From: Nitrospirota bacterium
GTDB taxonomy: Bacteria; Nitrospirota; Nitrospiria; Nitrospirales; UBA8639
DNA length: 64,000 nt
Assembly (NCBI GenBank): GCA_003695915.1
Contig: RFGF01000104.1
Coordinates: 61,443-125,442, forward strand
Direction: 5' to 3'
Both the position numbers and the translations under genes were made by a program. A model generated the notes under the pieces. The model had not been told where the DNA came from. It saw only the letters and a list, made by a program, of their open reading frames with translations, and made no database searches. Every line of letters starts with the position of its first letter. Within the stretch, counting starts at the first letter, position 1. Shown piece after piece: positions 55,544-64,000 of this stretch.

Positions 55544-57733
55544 TTATCCAGTCACCTGCCCGATAGATTGGCGCTTCGCCGATGTGGAGCGGCGACTCAT
55601 AATCGGCGCATAGGCTTTGGTGACGTAGTCTTTGAGCATGCGACGAGCACTGAATGTAGGAGCAATCGTTCGGATGGCATTTTTAATGATCCTGACCCAC
55701 CCATGCGGCACTCCGTCATGCGTTCGCTCATAATACAGAGGGATGATCTCTTGCTCGAGGAGGCCATACAATGCCTCCGCATCGTGACGATCTTGCTGCT
55801 CGGGCTCCTGATTCGGTGACGAGGTAATCGCCCACCCATTCGTGCCGTCATAGCCTTCAGCCCACCATCCGTCTACAACGCTCACATTGGGCACGCCGTT
55901 GAGCGAGGCTTTCTGCCCGCTCGTTCCGCTAGCTTCCAGGGGAGCTCGCGGATTGTTGAGCCACAGATCCACTCCTTGGACCAGAAATTTGGCGAGATGC
56001 ATGTCGTAGTCTTCGACAAAAGCAATATGCCCACCGAATCCGCGATCTTTGGCGAACCGATACACCTCATGGATCAAGGCCCGCCCATGTTCGTCAGCCG
56101 GGTGCGCTTTTCCGGCGAACACAATCTGGACGGGTTTCCAGGGGTCGAGCAGCAATCGCCGCAAGCGCTCGAGATCCGTAAACAGCAGCGTGGCTCGTTT
56201 ATACGTCGCGAAGCGGCGAGCGAATCCGATCGTTAACGGATACGACCGAAGCAACGCGCCTTGTGCAATCACCTGCTCGGCGGAAAGATCCCCATGCATC
56301 CAGCCGAGACCGATTCGGCGCCGGATAAAGTTTAAGAGTTTCCGCTTCAAGAACTGCCGAGTTTCCCACAGTTCAGCATCGGGAATGTCCAGCACCCGCT
56401 GCCATCGTGCCTGATCATCACAGTGCGCAATCCAATTCGGCCCCAGATATTTGCTGTAGAGCCGATGCATTTCCGGGGCGATCCACGTCGGGACATGGAT
56501 GCCATTGGTCACGACATGAATGGGGATCTCGTCTTCGGTCCGACCTGGCCATAAACTCCGAAACATCGACCGCGTCACGTTTCCGTGAACATGGCTCACG
56601 CCATTCACAAACACCGCCAGGTTGATGCCCAAGGCCGTCATATGAAAGTGGTCAGCCGAGTATCCTGGATGTCTCCCTAAGGCCAAGAACTCCTCAAACG
56701 ACATCTGCAGTTCATCCCAATACCCTTGCAAGTATTCCCGAATCATGCCGGCGGGGAAAATATCGTGACCGGCCGGAACTGGTGTGTGCGAGGTAAATAC
56801 TGTCGTGTTGCGGACGAGGTCGATAGCTTGAGCAGGCGAAAGCCCTTGGATAACACCTTCGCGAATGCGTTCGAGGGTCAGAAACGCAGGATGCCCCTCG
56901 TTGGCATGCCACACGACCGGCGACACCCCCATGGCTCGGAGTGCCCGCACGCCTCCGATACCCAGCAGAATTTCCTGGCACAAGCGTGTATGGAGATCTC
57001 CTCCGTACAATCGAGCCGAGAGCTCGCGATCGGCAGGCTCGTTCTCCGGCGTATCGGAATCCAGCAAATACAGCATGACGCGCCCGACCGCTACGCGCCA
57101 CACTTTGCAGGTGACGAGACGATCAGCAATCCGGACGGAAACGGTCACCTGCGCTCCCGAACTCGTGAGTGCCGGTTCGATCGGCGAGGCCTCCCGATCG
57201 AAAGGATCATAGACCGCGATTTGCCATCCTTCCGCATTGACCACCTGTCGAAAGTAAGCTTGGGAATACATAAACCCCAAGCCGACCATGGGCACGCCCA
57301 AGTCACTGGCCTCTTTCAAATGGTCCCCGGCCAGAATGCCCAACCCTCCGCTGTACAGCGGCAAGGAACTATGAAGACCAAATTCCGCAGAAAAATAAGC
57401 AATCCGATGGGTGCGAAGAGCCGGATAGGTCCTGCCGAACCAATGATCTCTTGCTGCCATGTATTGGTCAAACGCTCTGACCGTCACCGTATACAACCGC
57501 AGAAACACGGCATCGCGACTCAATGCGACCAATCGTTCCGGATCGATCATCTGCAGCTCCCGAACCGGGTTATGGTGCGTGAGTCTCCACAAGGTCGGAT
57601 CGAGCTGTTCGAACAATTCGCGCGCTAGCGGAGTCCAACTCCACCAAAGATTCTTGGCCACATCGGGCAATCGATGCAAGGCAGAGGGGATTGCTGGATA
57701 GGCCGTGGAGTGGGCAGGAGGTTGTGACGTCAC
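55544..57733 (-). CDS. glgP: Alpha-glucan (glycogen/maltodextrin) phosphorylase, GT35
   Basis: Phosphorolysis of alpha-1,4-glucans to glucose-1-phosphate, in glycogen use. 729 residues. An N-terminal DUF3417-type part (LWWSWTPLARELFEQLDP) precedes FSAEFGLHSSLPLYSGGLGI and the central ANEGHPAFLTLERI and TSHTPVPAGHDIFP. The pyridoxal-phosphate site region is EASGTSGQKASLNGVPNVSV, with its conserved Lys. This is the bacterial/archaeal alpha-glucan phosphorylase subtype rather than the longer MalP subtype. It is followed downstream by the coiled-coil gene; no glgA or glgB is in the window. Confidence 0.94.
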   Translation of the reverse strand: MTSQPPAHSTAYPAIPSALHRLPDVAKNLWWSWTPLARELFEQLDPTLWRLTHHNPVRELQMIDPERLVALSRDAVFLRLYTVTVRAFDQYMAARDHWFGRTYPALRTHRIAYFSAEFGLHSSLPLYSGGLGILAGDHLKEASDLGVPMVGLGFMYSQAYFRQVVNAEGWQIAVYDPFDREASPIEPALTSSGAQVTVSVRIADRLVTCKVWRVAVGRVMLYLLDSDTPENEPADRELSARLYGGDLHTRLCQEILLGIGGVRALRAMGVSPVVWHANEGHPAFLTLERIREGVIQGLSPAQAIDLVRNTTVFTSHTPVPAGHDIFPAGMIREYLQGYWDELQMSFEEFLALGRHPGYSADHFHMTALGINLAVFVNGVSHVHGNVTRSMFRSLWPGRTEDEIPIHVVTNGIHVPTWIAPEMHRLYSKYLGPNWIAHCDDQARWQRVLDIPDAELWETRQFLKRKLLNFIRRRIGLGWMHGDLSAEQVIAQGALLRSYPLTIGFARRFATYKRATLLFTDLERLRRLLLDPWKPVQIVFAGKAHPADEHGRALIHEVYRFAKDRGFGGHIAFVEDYDMHLAKFLVQGVDLWLNNPRAPLEASGTSGQKASLNGVPNVSVVDGWWAEGYDGTNGWAITSSPNQEPEQQDRHDAEALYGLLEQEIIPLYYERTHDGVPHGWVRIIKNAIRTIAPTFSARRMLKDYVTKAYAPIMSRRSTSAKRQSIGQVTG

Positions 57734-57807
57734 CGCTAAAAGGGAAGGCTCAAACGAATGAGAGAAAAGAATATCGAGTTGGGAGATCTCTACGCCCGCA
57801 GGAAGCG

Positions 57808-58683
57808 TCAGGCATGGCCAATCCGTTGATCCTCTGAAGCTTGAGCCAAGGCCGCGACGGCGGCAAAGCGCTCGCCGAGAATTCGAGCGACGCGGTTCAT
57901 GTGTTTCGCCAACTCTTTGGCTTCATGGGGCTTCAGGTCGCGTTGAAACCGGGGATGCACGCCCCATGTCGTTTCGATCTCATCCTTGGAAATTCGCGAC
58001 ACGACTTTGACGAGTTTGATGGTCGGCACCTCCGGCGTCGCAGAAGACGGACCTTCAGCGGATACCCGATCGGCTGAACTCTCCCCATGCAATGGTGAAG
58101 ATGATGACGCCTCGGCCATCGCTTCAGATGTCTGGGACTTCGTCATATCTTCAAAGAGCCGTTGGAGAGCAGGCACGACCGCACTGATACACAGTAATGC
58201 CGTGGATGTAATGTGGGTATTGTTCGGCGCGCCGGCTTTTTCCGCCACTCGCTGGCTAAAATACTCAAAGAGCTGATCACGTTCTTTTGATTGTTCCGTG
58301 ACGACGAATCGAAACCGCTCATAGGTCTGGCGGCTCTGCGCCACCGCTTGGCCAATGGACAGCACGATTTCCATGTCATCGATCTCGGCAGAACTGAGCG
58401 TGGGCGCCAACACGGTCTTGAGCTGGTCCGCCACCGTATCTTCGAGTCGATTCATGAACTCCGGCTGATCCTGGACCGGAATGTAAAACGCCGACAGCCG
58501 ATCCGCCAAATTGAACAGGACCTGGAGGAACTCCAAATAGACACTCCATTCCTGAGACCCGTTCAGCCGTATGGCCTGCTGAGGATCCGCCCGCTTGACG
58601 AGCGTTACGGATTCCCGTGCGACTCCCAGCATCGTACTGGCCAACTCCTTGAGAACCGAAGCGTAGGGATCAGTGTTTGTCAT
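57808..58683 (-). CDS. Hypothetical helical protein, 291 residues
   Basis: ATG 58683 gives MTNTDPYASVLKELASTMLG, a mostly alpha-helical soluble protein. A low-complexity Ser/Glu/Ala linker (about 190-225) separates an N-terminal domain from a C-terminal helix pair with HMNRVARILGERFAAVAALA. It is divergent from the UvrD-like helicase and lies upstream of the glucan phosphorylase on the same strand. No family is recognised. Confidence 0.72.
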   Translation of the reverse strand: MTNTDPYASVLKELASTMLGVARESVTLVKRADPQQAIRLNGSQEWSVYLEFLQVLFNLADRLSAFYIPVQDQPEFMNRLEDTVADQLKTVLAPTLSSAEIDDMEIVLSIGQAVAQSRQTYERFRFVVTEQSKERDQLFEYFSQRVAEKAGAPNNTHITSTALLCISAVVPALQRLFEDMTKSQTSEAMAEASSSSPLHGESSADRVSAEGPSSATPEVPTIKLVKVVSRISKDEIETTWGVHPRFQRDLKPHEAKELAKHMNRVARILGERFAAVAALAQASEDQRIGHA

Positions 58684-58851
58684 GCCTGCCCATCCGCGTG
58701 CTTATTTGTTCGCGATCGAGAGCCCTCATTATACCGAACCAGAAAAGAGCTGTCCAAGCGACCTTCCCATCCTCCCGGTTCCGCATTGCGCCTGCCGCCC
58801 CCCTGTGCTATACACGCACAGGCTCGTGTGTTCCCCCAAGTCTAGCGCACG

Positions 58852-60867
58852 ATGGATTCGCTCAATCAGCATTCCAAACTTTACATCCTCAAACGTTCGC
58901 ACCATACCCCTCGACCTGCACGGTTATCCTTGAACTATGCCGAGGCGTTGAATGCCCAACAGCTCGCCGCTGTGGAAATCGTGGATGGCCCTGCCCTGGT
59001 CATCGCTGGGGCCGGAAGCGGAAAAACCCGGACACTGGTCTACCGCGTCGCTCGCCTCATTGAACTCGGCATCGACCCTAGCGCCATTCTGCTTTTCACA
59101 TTTACCAGAAAAGCTGCGCAGGAGATGCTCAGCCGAGTCGGGCAACTGATCGGTCCTGCCAGCGAGCGAGTGACCGGGGGAACGTTTCATTCTGTCGCCA
59201 ACCTGCTCCTGCGCCGGTACGGACGCGCGATCGGGCTCGATCCAGGCTTCACGATTCTCGATCGCGGCGACACCGAAGATCTCATCAATCTCCTGCGCGG
59301 GCAACTGGGGCTGAACGAAACCGGGAAACGCTTCCCGCGAAAACACACCCTCGCGGAGATGTTCAGCAAGAGCGTCAATACCCTCCGATCGCTCGACGAT
59401 CTTGTCCTCACCCAGTATTCCCATTTCAGCGACTATCTCCCGGAAATCACCAAACTCCACCAGGCCTACCTGACCGCCAAACAACAACGCCAGCTTGTCG
59501 ATTACGACGACCTGTTGGTGAAACTCCGTGAATTACTGGGCAAAGACGAGAGCGTGCGGCACAACATCTCCCAAACCTACCGCTACATTTTGGTCGACGA
59601 ATATCAAGACACTAACCCGCTTCAAGCGCAAGTCATCCGCGGACTGGCAGCGACACACGACAACGTGATGGTGGTGGGCGACGACTCGCAATCCATTTAT
59701 GCATTCCGCGGAGCCACCTTCCGCAATATTATGGATTTTCCGCGTCTGTTTCCTGGCACCAAACTCTACAAATTAGAAGAAAACTATCGGAGCACGCGCC
59801 CTATTCTCGAATTGGCCAATCACATTATTGCGGCAGCTCCGGAAAAATACAGCAAAACGCTTTTCACCAGAAGCCAAGGCGGCTCCCCACCCACATTGGC
59901 CCAAGCCGTCAGCGAGCATGCGCAATCGCGATTCGTTGCCCAAAAAATCTTGGAACTGCGCGAAGAAGGCATTCCCCTCGACGAGATAGCCGTGTTGTTC
60001 CGGTCCAGCTTTCACACGTTCGATCTCGAACTCGAGCTGTCGCGCTGCAACATTCCCTTCATCAAACGCGGCGGGTTCAAATTCGTCGAAACCGCTCACG
60101 TCAAGGACCTCCTCGCCTATGTGCGCGTCATCCACAACCCACACGATACCGTCAGTTGGAACCGTGTACTGCTCTTGGTCGAAGGCGTGGGTCCCAAACG
60201 AGCGAGAGACGTGCTGACCGGCGTACTCGATACCGATCGCCCCTTCGACGTCCTGAAAGCCGTGACTGGACGAGCTGGACAAGGACTTCGCGACCTTGCC
60301 ACAATGCTGGAGCGTGTGTCGCAAGGCGAAACCCGCCCTCCGGCCGAACTCCTCGCCGACGTCATGGACTATTACCTACCCATCCTCAAAGATCATTACG
60401 ATGATTACCCCAAGCGCATTCGCGACTTGGAACACCTGACCATTATGGCGGAACGATACGATCGCCTGGATGAATTTTTGGCTGATTTGACACTCGAACC
60501 TCCCGATGAAAGCGTCATGGATGTCACAGGGCAAGATCGAGACGATGAACGCCTGGTGCTGTCCACGATTCATTCCGCGAAAGGGCTGGAATGGCGATGC
60601 GTGTTCATCATTTGGCTGGTGGATGGACGATTCCCCTCGACGTATTCCTTCTTGACCGAGGAAGATTTAGAAGAGGAACGACGCCTGTTGTATGTCGCGG
60701 TTACCCGGGCCAAACAAAAATTGTTTCTGTGTTATCCGATCAATATTTACGATAAGATCACCGGCTCCGTGCTCTCGAAACCTTCACGGTTCCTCGACCA
60801 CGTCCCCCCGACGCTTCTGGAATCATGGACGCTTGTAGAAGAAGATGAAGCCTATCATTGGCGGTAG
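58852..60867 (+). CDS. UvrD/PcrA-type ATP-dependent DNA helicase
   Basis: SF1A 3'-5' helicase of 671 residues. Motifs are Q-motif LNAQQLAAVE, Walker A AGAGSGKTRTL, motif Ia LFTFTRKAAQEM, motif II VDEYQDTNPLQ, motif III VGDDSQSIYAFRGA, motif IV YRSTRPIL, motif V STIHSAKGLEW and motif VI LYVAVTRAKQKL. It is slightly shorter than UvrD or Rep and lacks the long C-terminal tail of PcrA. It probably acts in repair or replication restart. It overlaps the next gene by 23 bp. Confidence 0.93.
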   Translation: MDSLNQHSKLYILKRSHHTPRPARLSLNYAEALNAQQLAAVEIVDGPALVIAGAGSGKTRTLVYRVARLIELGIDPSAILLFTFTRKAAQEMLSRVGQLIGPASERVTGGTFHSVANLLLRRYGRAIGLDPGFTILDRGDTEDLINLLRGQLGLNETGKRFPRKHTLAEMFSKSVNTLRSLDDLVLTQYSHFSDYLPEITKLHQAYLTAKQQRQLVDYDDLLVKLRELLGKDESVRHNISQTYRYILVDEYQDTNPLQAQVIRGLAATHDNVMVVGDDSQSIYAFRGATFRNIMDFPRLFPGTKLYKLEENYRSTRPILELANHIIAAAPEKYSKTLFTRSQGGSPPTLAQAVSEHAQSRFVAQKILELREEGIPLDEIAVLFRSSFHTFDLELELSRCNIPFIKRGGFKFVETAHVKDLLAYVRVIHNPHDTVSWNRVLLLVEGVGPKRARDVLTGVLDTDRPFDVLKAVTGRAGQGLRDLATMLERVSQGETRPPAELLADVMDYYLPILKDHYDDYPKRIRDLEHLTIMAERYDRLDEFLADLTLEPPDESVMDVTGQDRDDERLVLSTIHSAKGLEWRCVFIIWLVDGRFPSTYSFLTEEDLEEERRLLYVAVTRAKQKLFLCYPINIYDKITGSVLSKPSRFLDHVPPTLLESWTLVEEDEAYHWR

Positions 60868-61765
60868 CCCCCCGCATGGATGGTCGCGGCGCCTGCTTGT
60901 CGTCTGCCTGGGAGTCTTGTCAGTTATTTCCGTACTCGTCCCTTCCTCCCGCGCGGAACGTCCATCCCATGTGCGCCATCCTTGGCCTGCCTTGATCGCC
61001 CAAGCCGAGGCCCGCGGACTTCCCACGGGCTTTTTGAAAGAAATCGCTCCCGATTTTGTGGACGTGGCGTTCGAAGACTTGCGAACCTACGCTGCCGAAT
61101 ATCATCCCGAACGCCATCAAATGATTCTCAATTTGCGATTATCGTTCAACGAGGCCGGCGGCGCCTTAGCGGACCTCACCCGCATGACACACCATGATCT
61201 CGGCTTGTTGTATCACGAGCTCTTGCACGCCTATCTGGATTATCTTTTCTCCGCCTCTGATCCGACAGCGCTTTCTCCAAGAGCTCGACGAGCCCTCGCG
61301 TTGGCCACAGCCCAGTTGCACTGCCATTATCGATTCGTGCGGATCAACCCTATTCGCCAGCGGCGAACGGCTACCGAATTGCGTTTTCTTTCCGACGAGG
61401 ATGCGTGGGAGGTATTGAACGAAACCTGGGCCGTGTTTGTGGGATGGGCGATCTGGACCAAACTCGAATTGTTTCACGGCCAGCCTCGGGAGGGGACGTG
61501 GACGCCGGAATTGCTCCACGAATGGCGCAGCCGGCTGGAGGCTGCCCACCGAAGCGGGGAACTGCTCGGATATTACGAACCCGATGATCCGGAGGAACGC
61601 CGAATCGCCCGCAAACGATTTATCGCTCCCACCAATGCATTAACACCCCAAGAAGCCGAATTCCTGCTCCGTGAAATTCTCGAAGAGCCTCGCGAGCTCG
61701 CCGACATCGCGAAAGCCGTGTTGGCGCAAAAGGTTACCGACGAAAGCACCCCATCCTGTCAGTGA
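60845..61765 (+). CDS. Secreted putative zinc metalloprotease with HELLH motif
   Basis: 306 residues. A signal peptide with basic start (WSRRLLVVCLGVLSVISVLV, cleavage near SSRAERP) exports it. HELLH is at residues 124-128 (LGLLYHELLHAYLDYLF) and a Glu at 193 in LNETWAVFVGW lies 64 residues later, the arrangement expected for a third zinc ligand in gluzincin-type proteases. No propeptide is apparent. I do not recognise a named family, and HExxH alone does not prove activity. It begins inside the 3' end of the helicase gene, so it may be coexpressed. Confidence 0.68.
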   Translation: MKPIIGGSPPHGWSRRLLVVCLGVLSVISVLVPSSRAERPSHVRHPWPALIAQAEARGLPTGFLKEIAPDFVDVAFEDLRTYAAEYHPERHQMILNLRLSFNEAGGALADLTRMTHHDLGLLYHELLHAYLDYLFSASDPTALSPRARRALALATAQLHCHYRFVRINPIRQRRTATELRFLSDEDAWEVLNETWAVFVGWAIWTKLELFHGQPREGTWTPELLHEWRSRLEAAHRSGELLGYYEPDDPEERRIARKRFIAPTNALTPQEAEFLLREILEEPRELADIAKAVLAQKVTDESTPSCQ

Positions 61766-61878
61766 GTGCCGTGGGTGATGAATCCCCTAGACAAGGCGCA
61801 GAAATCCATGATAGCGTCATCAATCGCATGAATCGTGATCGTACGATTTCTGCAGTCGACACACGCATCCGAATCGAC

Positions 61879-61954
61879 GCGCCTGTAGCTCAGTGGATAG
61901 AGCACTGGCCTCCGGAGCCAGGTGCCGCAGGTTCAAATCCTGCCAGGCGCGCCA
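61879..61954 (+). tRNA. tRNA-Arg (anticodon CCG)
   Basis: 76 nt: acceptor GCGCCTG/CAGGCGC, D arm GCTCAGTGGATAGAGC, anticodon stem CTGGC/GCCAG around CTCCGGA (anticodon CCG), and T arm GCAGGTTCAAATCCTGC. Discriminator G is followed by encoded CCA. Confidence 0.96.
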
Positions 61955-62111
61955 TGTTTTTTCATCTCGTTCAGGAGCGAATGTGGGCGATCTGATTCAC
62001 CGGCAGTTGTGAGTTTATCGGGCAAGACTTCGGCGGCCTGCCAATTATTCGTAAGGTCTCTCTGCTCTCATCAGGTCGCCGAAACTCGACGACTTCCTAC
62101 ATCTTCACGGT

Positions 62112-62187
<76 letters not shown>

Positions 62188-62510
62188 ATTAAATCAAGGG
62201 ATTGCATCCTCCACGCCTGTCAGCACTCAACACGGTGCTAGGCTAGTGCTAGGATGCATTGCCCTACCTTCCATTTTTAAACGCGTGATCCCGTGTCTCT
62301 CGCACACGAGGCGATACGCAGTGGCTGCCTATGGCACGCCGCGATCTGCATGATGAACCAAGGTTGCATCCGGCTGTCAGTGGCCTAACACCAGGCATAG
62401 AGCCATTAGGATCTTGAACATTTAGGGGAGTACTATATAATGCTCCATGCTATATGGATTAAATCATAAAATTTCTACATTTGCCGCTCTAAAATAAGGG
62501 GAAAATTCTT
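62188..62510. other. Intergenic stretch, AT-rich toward its end
   Basis: 323 bp between tRNA-Lys and the Mrr-type gene. The last 100 bp are clearly AT-rich (TATATAATGCT near 62440), fitting a promoter for the foreign gene. I searched for a second copy of the tRNA-Lys 3' end downstream and did not see one. Confidence 0.5.
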
Positions 62511-63560
62511 ATGCCCAAATTTTTTATTTTTCGCGTGAACTATGAGGATCCAGATGCCCATCAATGGTTAATGGACGAGCTATTTCAGCGTAATAAGCTG
62601 CGACAGGGATGGGGGGTCAAAGGATTGCAATTGCTAGAGGATGGCAATCCTATTCCACAAGAAACGTGGGCCAGCAGGTACAAAGAAGCGTTTAATGATC
62701 CTGACGTTGAGGTGTTAAGGAGATATTCGATTTTGCGACGAATGCTAGAGATAGAAAAAGGCGATTATTTAGTAATTCCCAAGACTGTTGATAATGCGAC
62801 CTTTACCATATGCCAGGCTGCCAATCGATATTATTTTGATAAAGATTCTCAAGAAACCTTCTGGGATGATTTCCGGCATGTCATACCCGTCCTAAATCCG
62901 AAGAATTACTCTTACAGTTCATCCCAGCAAGCTATAGTGATTGCTTCGAAATTTAGAGCTTACCAATCGGCAATAAGTAATATTTGGAATACCAAGGTCA
63001 TCGAAGCTATTGAAGCTTTATATAAACAAGCCCCATCGGATGCAAGAAAAAGCATTAAGCAGATATTAGAAGAAGTCAATTACAAAGCGCTTAACAGGCT
63101 CGCAAATGAGTTATTAGAATTTGATCCTCTTCGTTTTGAAGATATCATTGCCGAGTGCCTTAAAAGCCGTGGATACGACATTATTTCAAGAAGACAATAC
63201 GATGGGAAGGGAGCCGACGTTGATATTGTGGCTTCTTACCCATTCCCCTATTTTTCTGATCGGTTCGATGATCTCAATGCGGTGTTTTTGTTTCAGATTA
63301 AGAAAAAGAAGGGCACCGATCAACATGATCAAGAAGGAGTTCAACAACTTGTTGAAGCGGCAAAATCGTATGAAAATCCAATAAAAATTCTTATCACCAC
63401 TTCTGATGCCATTTCTTCGCAGGCTAGGCAGCTTGCCAATATCCATGGCATTAAAATTTTAGATGGTTTAAAGGTTATCGATTTTATTCTGAAATCGGAA
63501 ATTAAAGGAGTTGAAAGTCAAGCGGAGTTGGTCAATGAGGTTGAAAAACCATCTGCTTGA
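62511..63560 (+). CDS. Mrr-type restriction endonuclease with N-terminal PUA/EVE-like domain
   Basis: 349 residues. The C-terminal half has the Mrr_cat PD-(D/E)xK fold: Glu210 in FEDIIAECLKSRGYDI, Asp236/Asp238 in GADVDIVA, and Gln262-x-Lys264 in LFQIKKKKG, the Q-x-K variant typical of Mrr-like type IV enzymes. The N-terminal half (about 1-130) has features of a PUA/EVE-type beta barrel (LRQGWGVKG, GDYLVIPKT, FRHVIPV), a common reader of modified bases. It would cut modified foreign DNA (inference). Base use is far more AT-rich than the rest of the window, so it is probably acquired. It stands alone. Confidence 0.83.
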   Translation: MPKFFIFRVNYEDPDAHQWLMDELFQRNKLRQGWGVKGLQLLEDGNPIPQETWASRYKEAFNDPDVEVLRRYSILRRMLEIEKGDYLVIPKTVDNATFTICQAANRYYFDKDSQETFWDDFRHVIPVLNPKNYSYSSSQQAIVIASKFRAYQSAISNIWNTKVIEAIEALYKQAPSDARKSIKQILEEVNYKALNRLANELLEFDPLRFEDIIAECLKSRGYDIISRRQYDGKGADVDIVASYPFPYFSDRFDDLNAVFLFQIKKKKGTDQHDQEGVQQLVEAAKSYENPIKILITTSDAISSQARQLANIHGIKILDGLKVIDFILKSEIKGVESQAELVNEVEKPSA

Positions 63561-63639
63561 ATTGCGCGAATTTAACTTCCCCCATCGTTTTGGCCTTCCC
63601 TCAGCTTCGTCAACAGATTCGGTGAATGTATCTGAGACC

Positions 63640-63945
63640 TACTCGGCATACACGCTAGGTGCCAGTCCCTCGGTATGGGAACGCCGCCGTTATCGATTAT
63701 TATAGAACCGTCCCGTGCCCGACCGTGCCTGCAGCAAGCTTGCAGGCCATTCTCCGTTGCTCTCGCCCCCCAGCGCCCCAACATCCTGGCGTTGATTCCC
63801 ACATCTTTGGCCACGTGGGCGAGAGCCCTTCCGCCTGCACTGACCATGTGAACGGCTTTCTGTTTACATTACTGAACTGAACTTCCTCCGTTTCTCCACG
63901 ACGCACCGCGTGGCTTCTTGTGAGCCTTTTCGAATGTGTCCGCAA
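63640..63945 (-). mobile_element. Remnant of an IS3-family transposase OrfA
   Basis: On the minus strand MRTHSKRLTRSHAVRRGETE leads by a frameshift to KAVHMVSAGGRALAHVAKDV and GINARMLGRWGARATENGLQ, the helix-turn-helix N-terminus of IS3-group OrfA proteins. The frame is broken and only about 90 codons are recognisable. OrfB is not seen inside the window, and ends of the element could not be identified. It marks the Mrr locus as mobile DNA. Confidence 0.6.
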
Positions 63946-64000
63946 AATCGGGAGAAGACCACAAGCGAAAAACTGTCTAAACGATGGGGTGAAGCTAACA

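Noticed and set aside
62188..64000. Integration repeat of the tRNA-Lys 3' end
   Set aside because: No second copy of the 3' segment was seen inside the window, so the island boundary remains unproven.

Overview
The window is about 64 kb of a dense bacterial chromosome of moderately high GC. Gene content fits a Gram-negative with an outer membrane: a complete Tol-Pal set, many lipoproteins, an RND efflux operon and a LysM lytic transglycosylase. Several genes point to the phylum Nitrospirota and a Nitrospira-like organism: the monohaem cytochrome c at 53.3 kb, the archaeal-type RNA ligase with its PIN-domain partner, and lineage-type small proteins. This taxonomic call is inference from gene content; no rRNA lies in the window.

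Layout. 1-3.5 kb: tRNA-Leu, tig, clpP, clpX (minus strand, clpX cut by the window edge). 3.8-8.3 kb: two unknown genes, tRNA-Ser, SRP RNA, dnaX, ebfC, recR. 8.5-12.2 kb: response regulator, hybrid histidine kinase, pyrF. 12.4-19.6 kb: a zinc-finger/membrane gene pair, a small protein, uvrA, a secreted protein, ruvB, rmuC. 20.4-26.1 kb: an RND heavy-metal efflux operon whose adaptor and pump genes carry four frameshifts while the outer-membrane gene is intact. 26.5-28.1 kb: an apparently intact DNA methyltransferase behind a decayed PaeR7I/XhoI-type restriction gene. 28.7-31.7 kb: PIN-domain RNA ligase partner, RNA ligase and a ParB-like protein. 31.8-34.1 kb: pterin dehydratase overlapping a B12/radical SAM RiPP-type C-methyltransferase with no recognisable precursor peptide. 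34.3-37.2 kb: LysM lytic transglycosylase and a TPR membrane protein. 37.3-46.9 kb: tRNA-Val, tRNA-Asp and a Tol-Pal operon (tolQ, tolR, tolA/tonB-like, tolB, pal, ybgF) with a 763-residue coiled-coil lipoprotein inserted. 47-53.1 kb: mutL, miaA, mtnP, pfkB-type kinase, rodZ-like, cdd. 53.2-61.8 kb: cytochrome c, a small basic protein, HEAT-repeat protein, glucan phosphorylase, UvrD-type helicase and a secreted HELLH putative metalloprotease. 61.9-64 kb: tRNA-Arg, tRNA-Lys, then an AT-rich accessory stretch with an Mrr-type restriction endonuclease and an IS3-family remnant.

How it works together. Most of the window is core housekeeping: proteolysis and folding (tig-clpP-clpX), replication and repair (dnaX, recR, uvrA, ruvB, rmuC, mutL, UvrD-like helicase), translation (six tRNAs, miaA, SRP RNA) and envelope maintenance (Tol-Pal, RodZ-like, MltD-like). 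The accessory material is concentrated in three places: the broken metal-efflux operon, the decayed restriction-modification pair next to the RNA-ligase cluster, and the right edge. The most promising poorly described systems are the RNA ligase/PIN/ParB-like cluster, the orphan B12-radical SAM enzyme, and the enlarged Tol-Pal locus.
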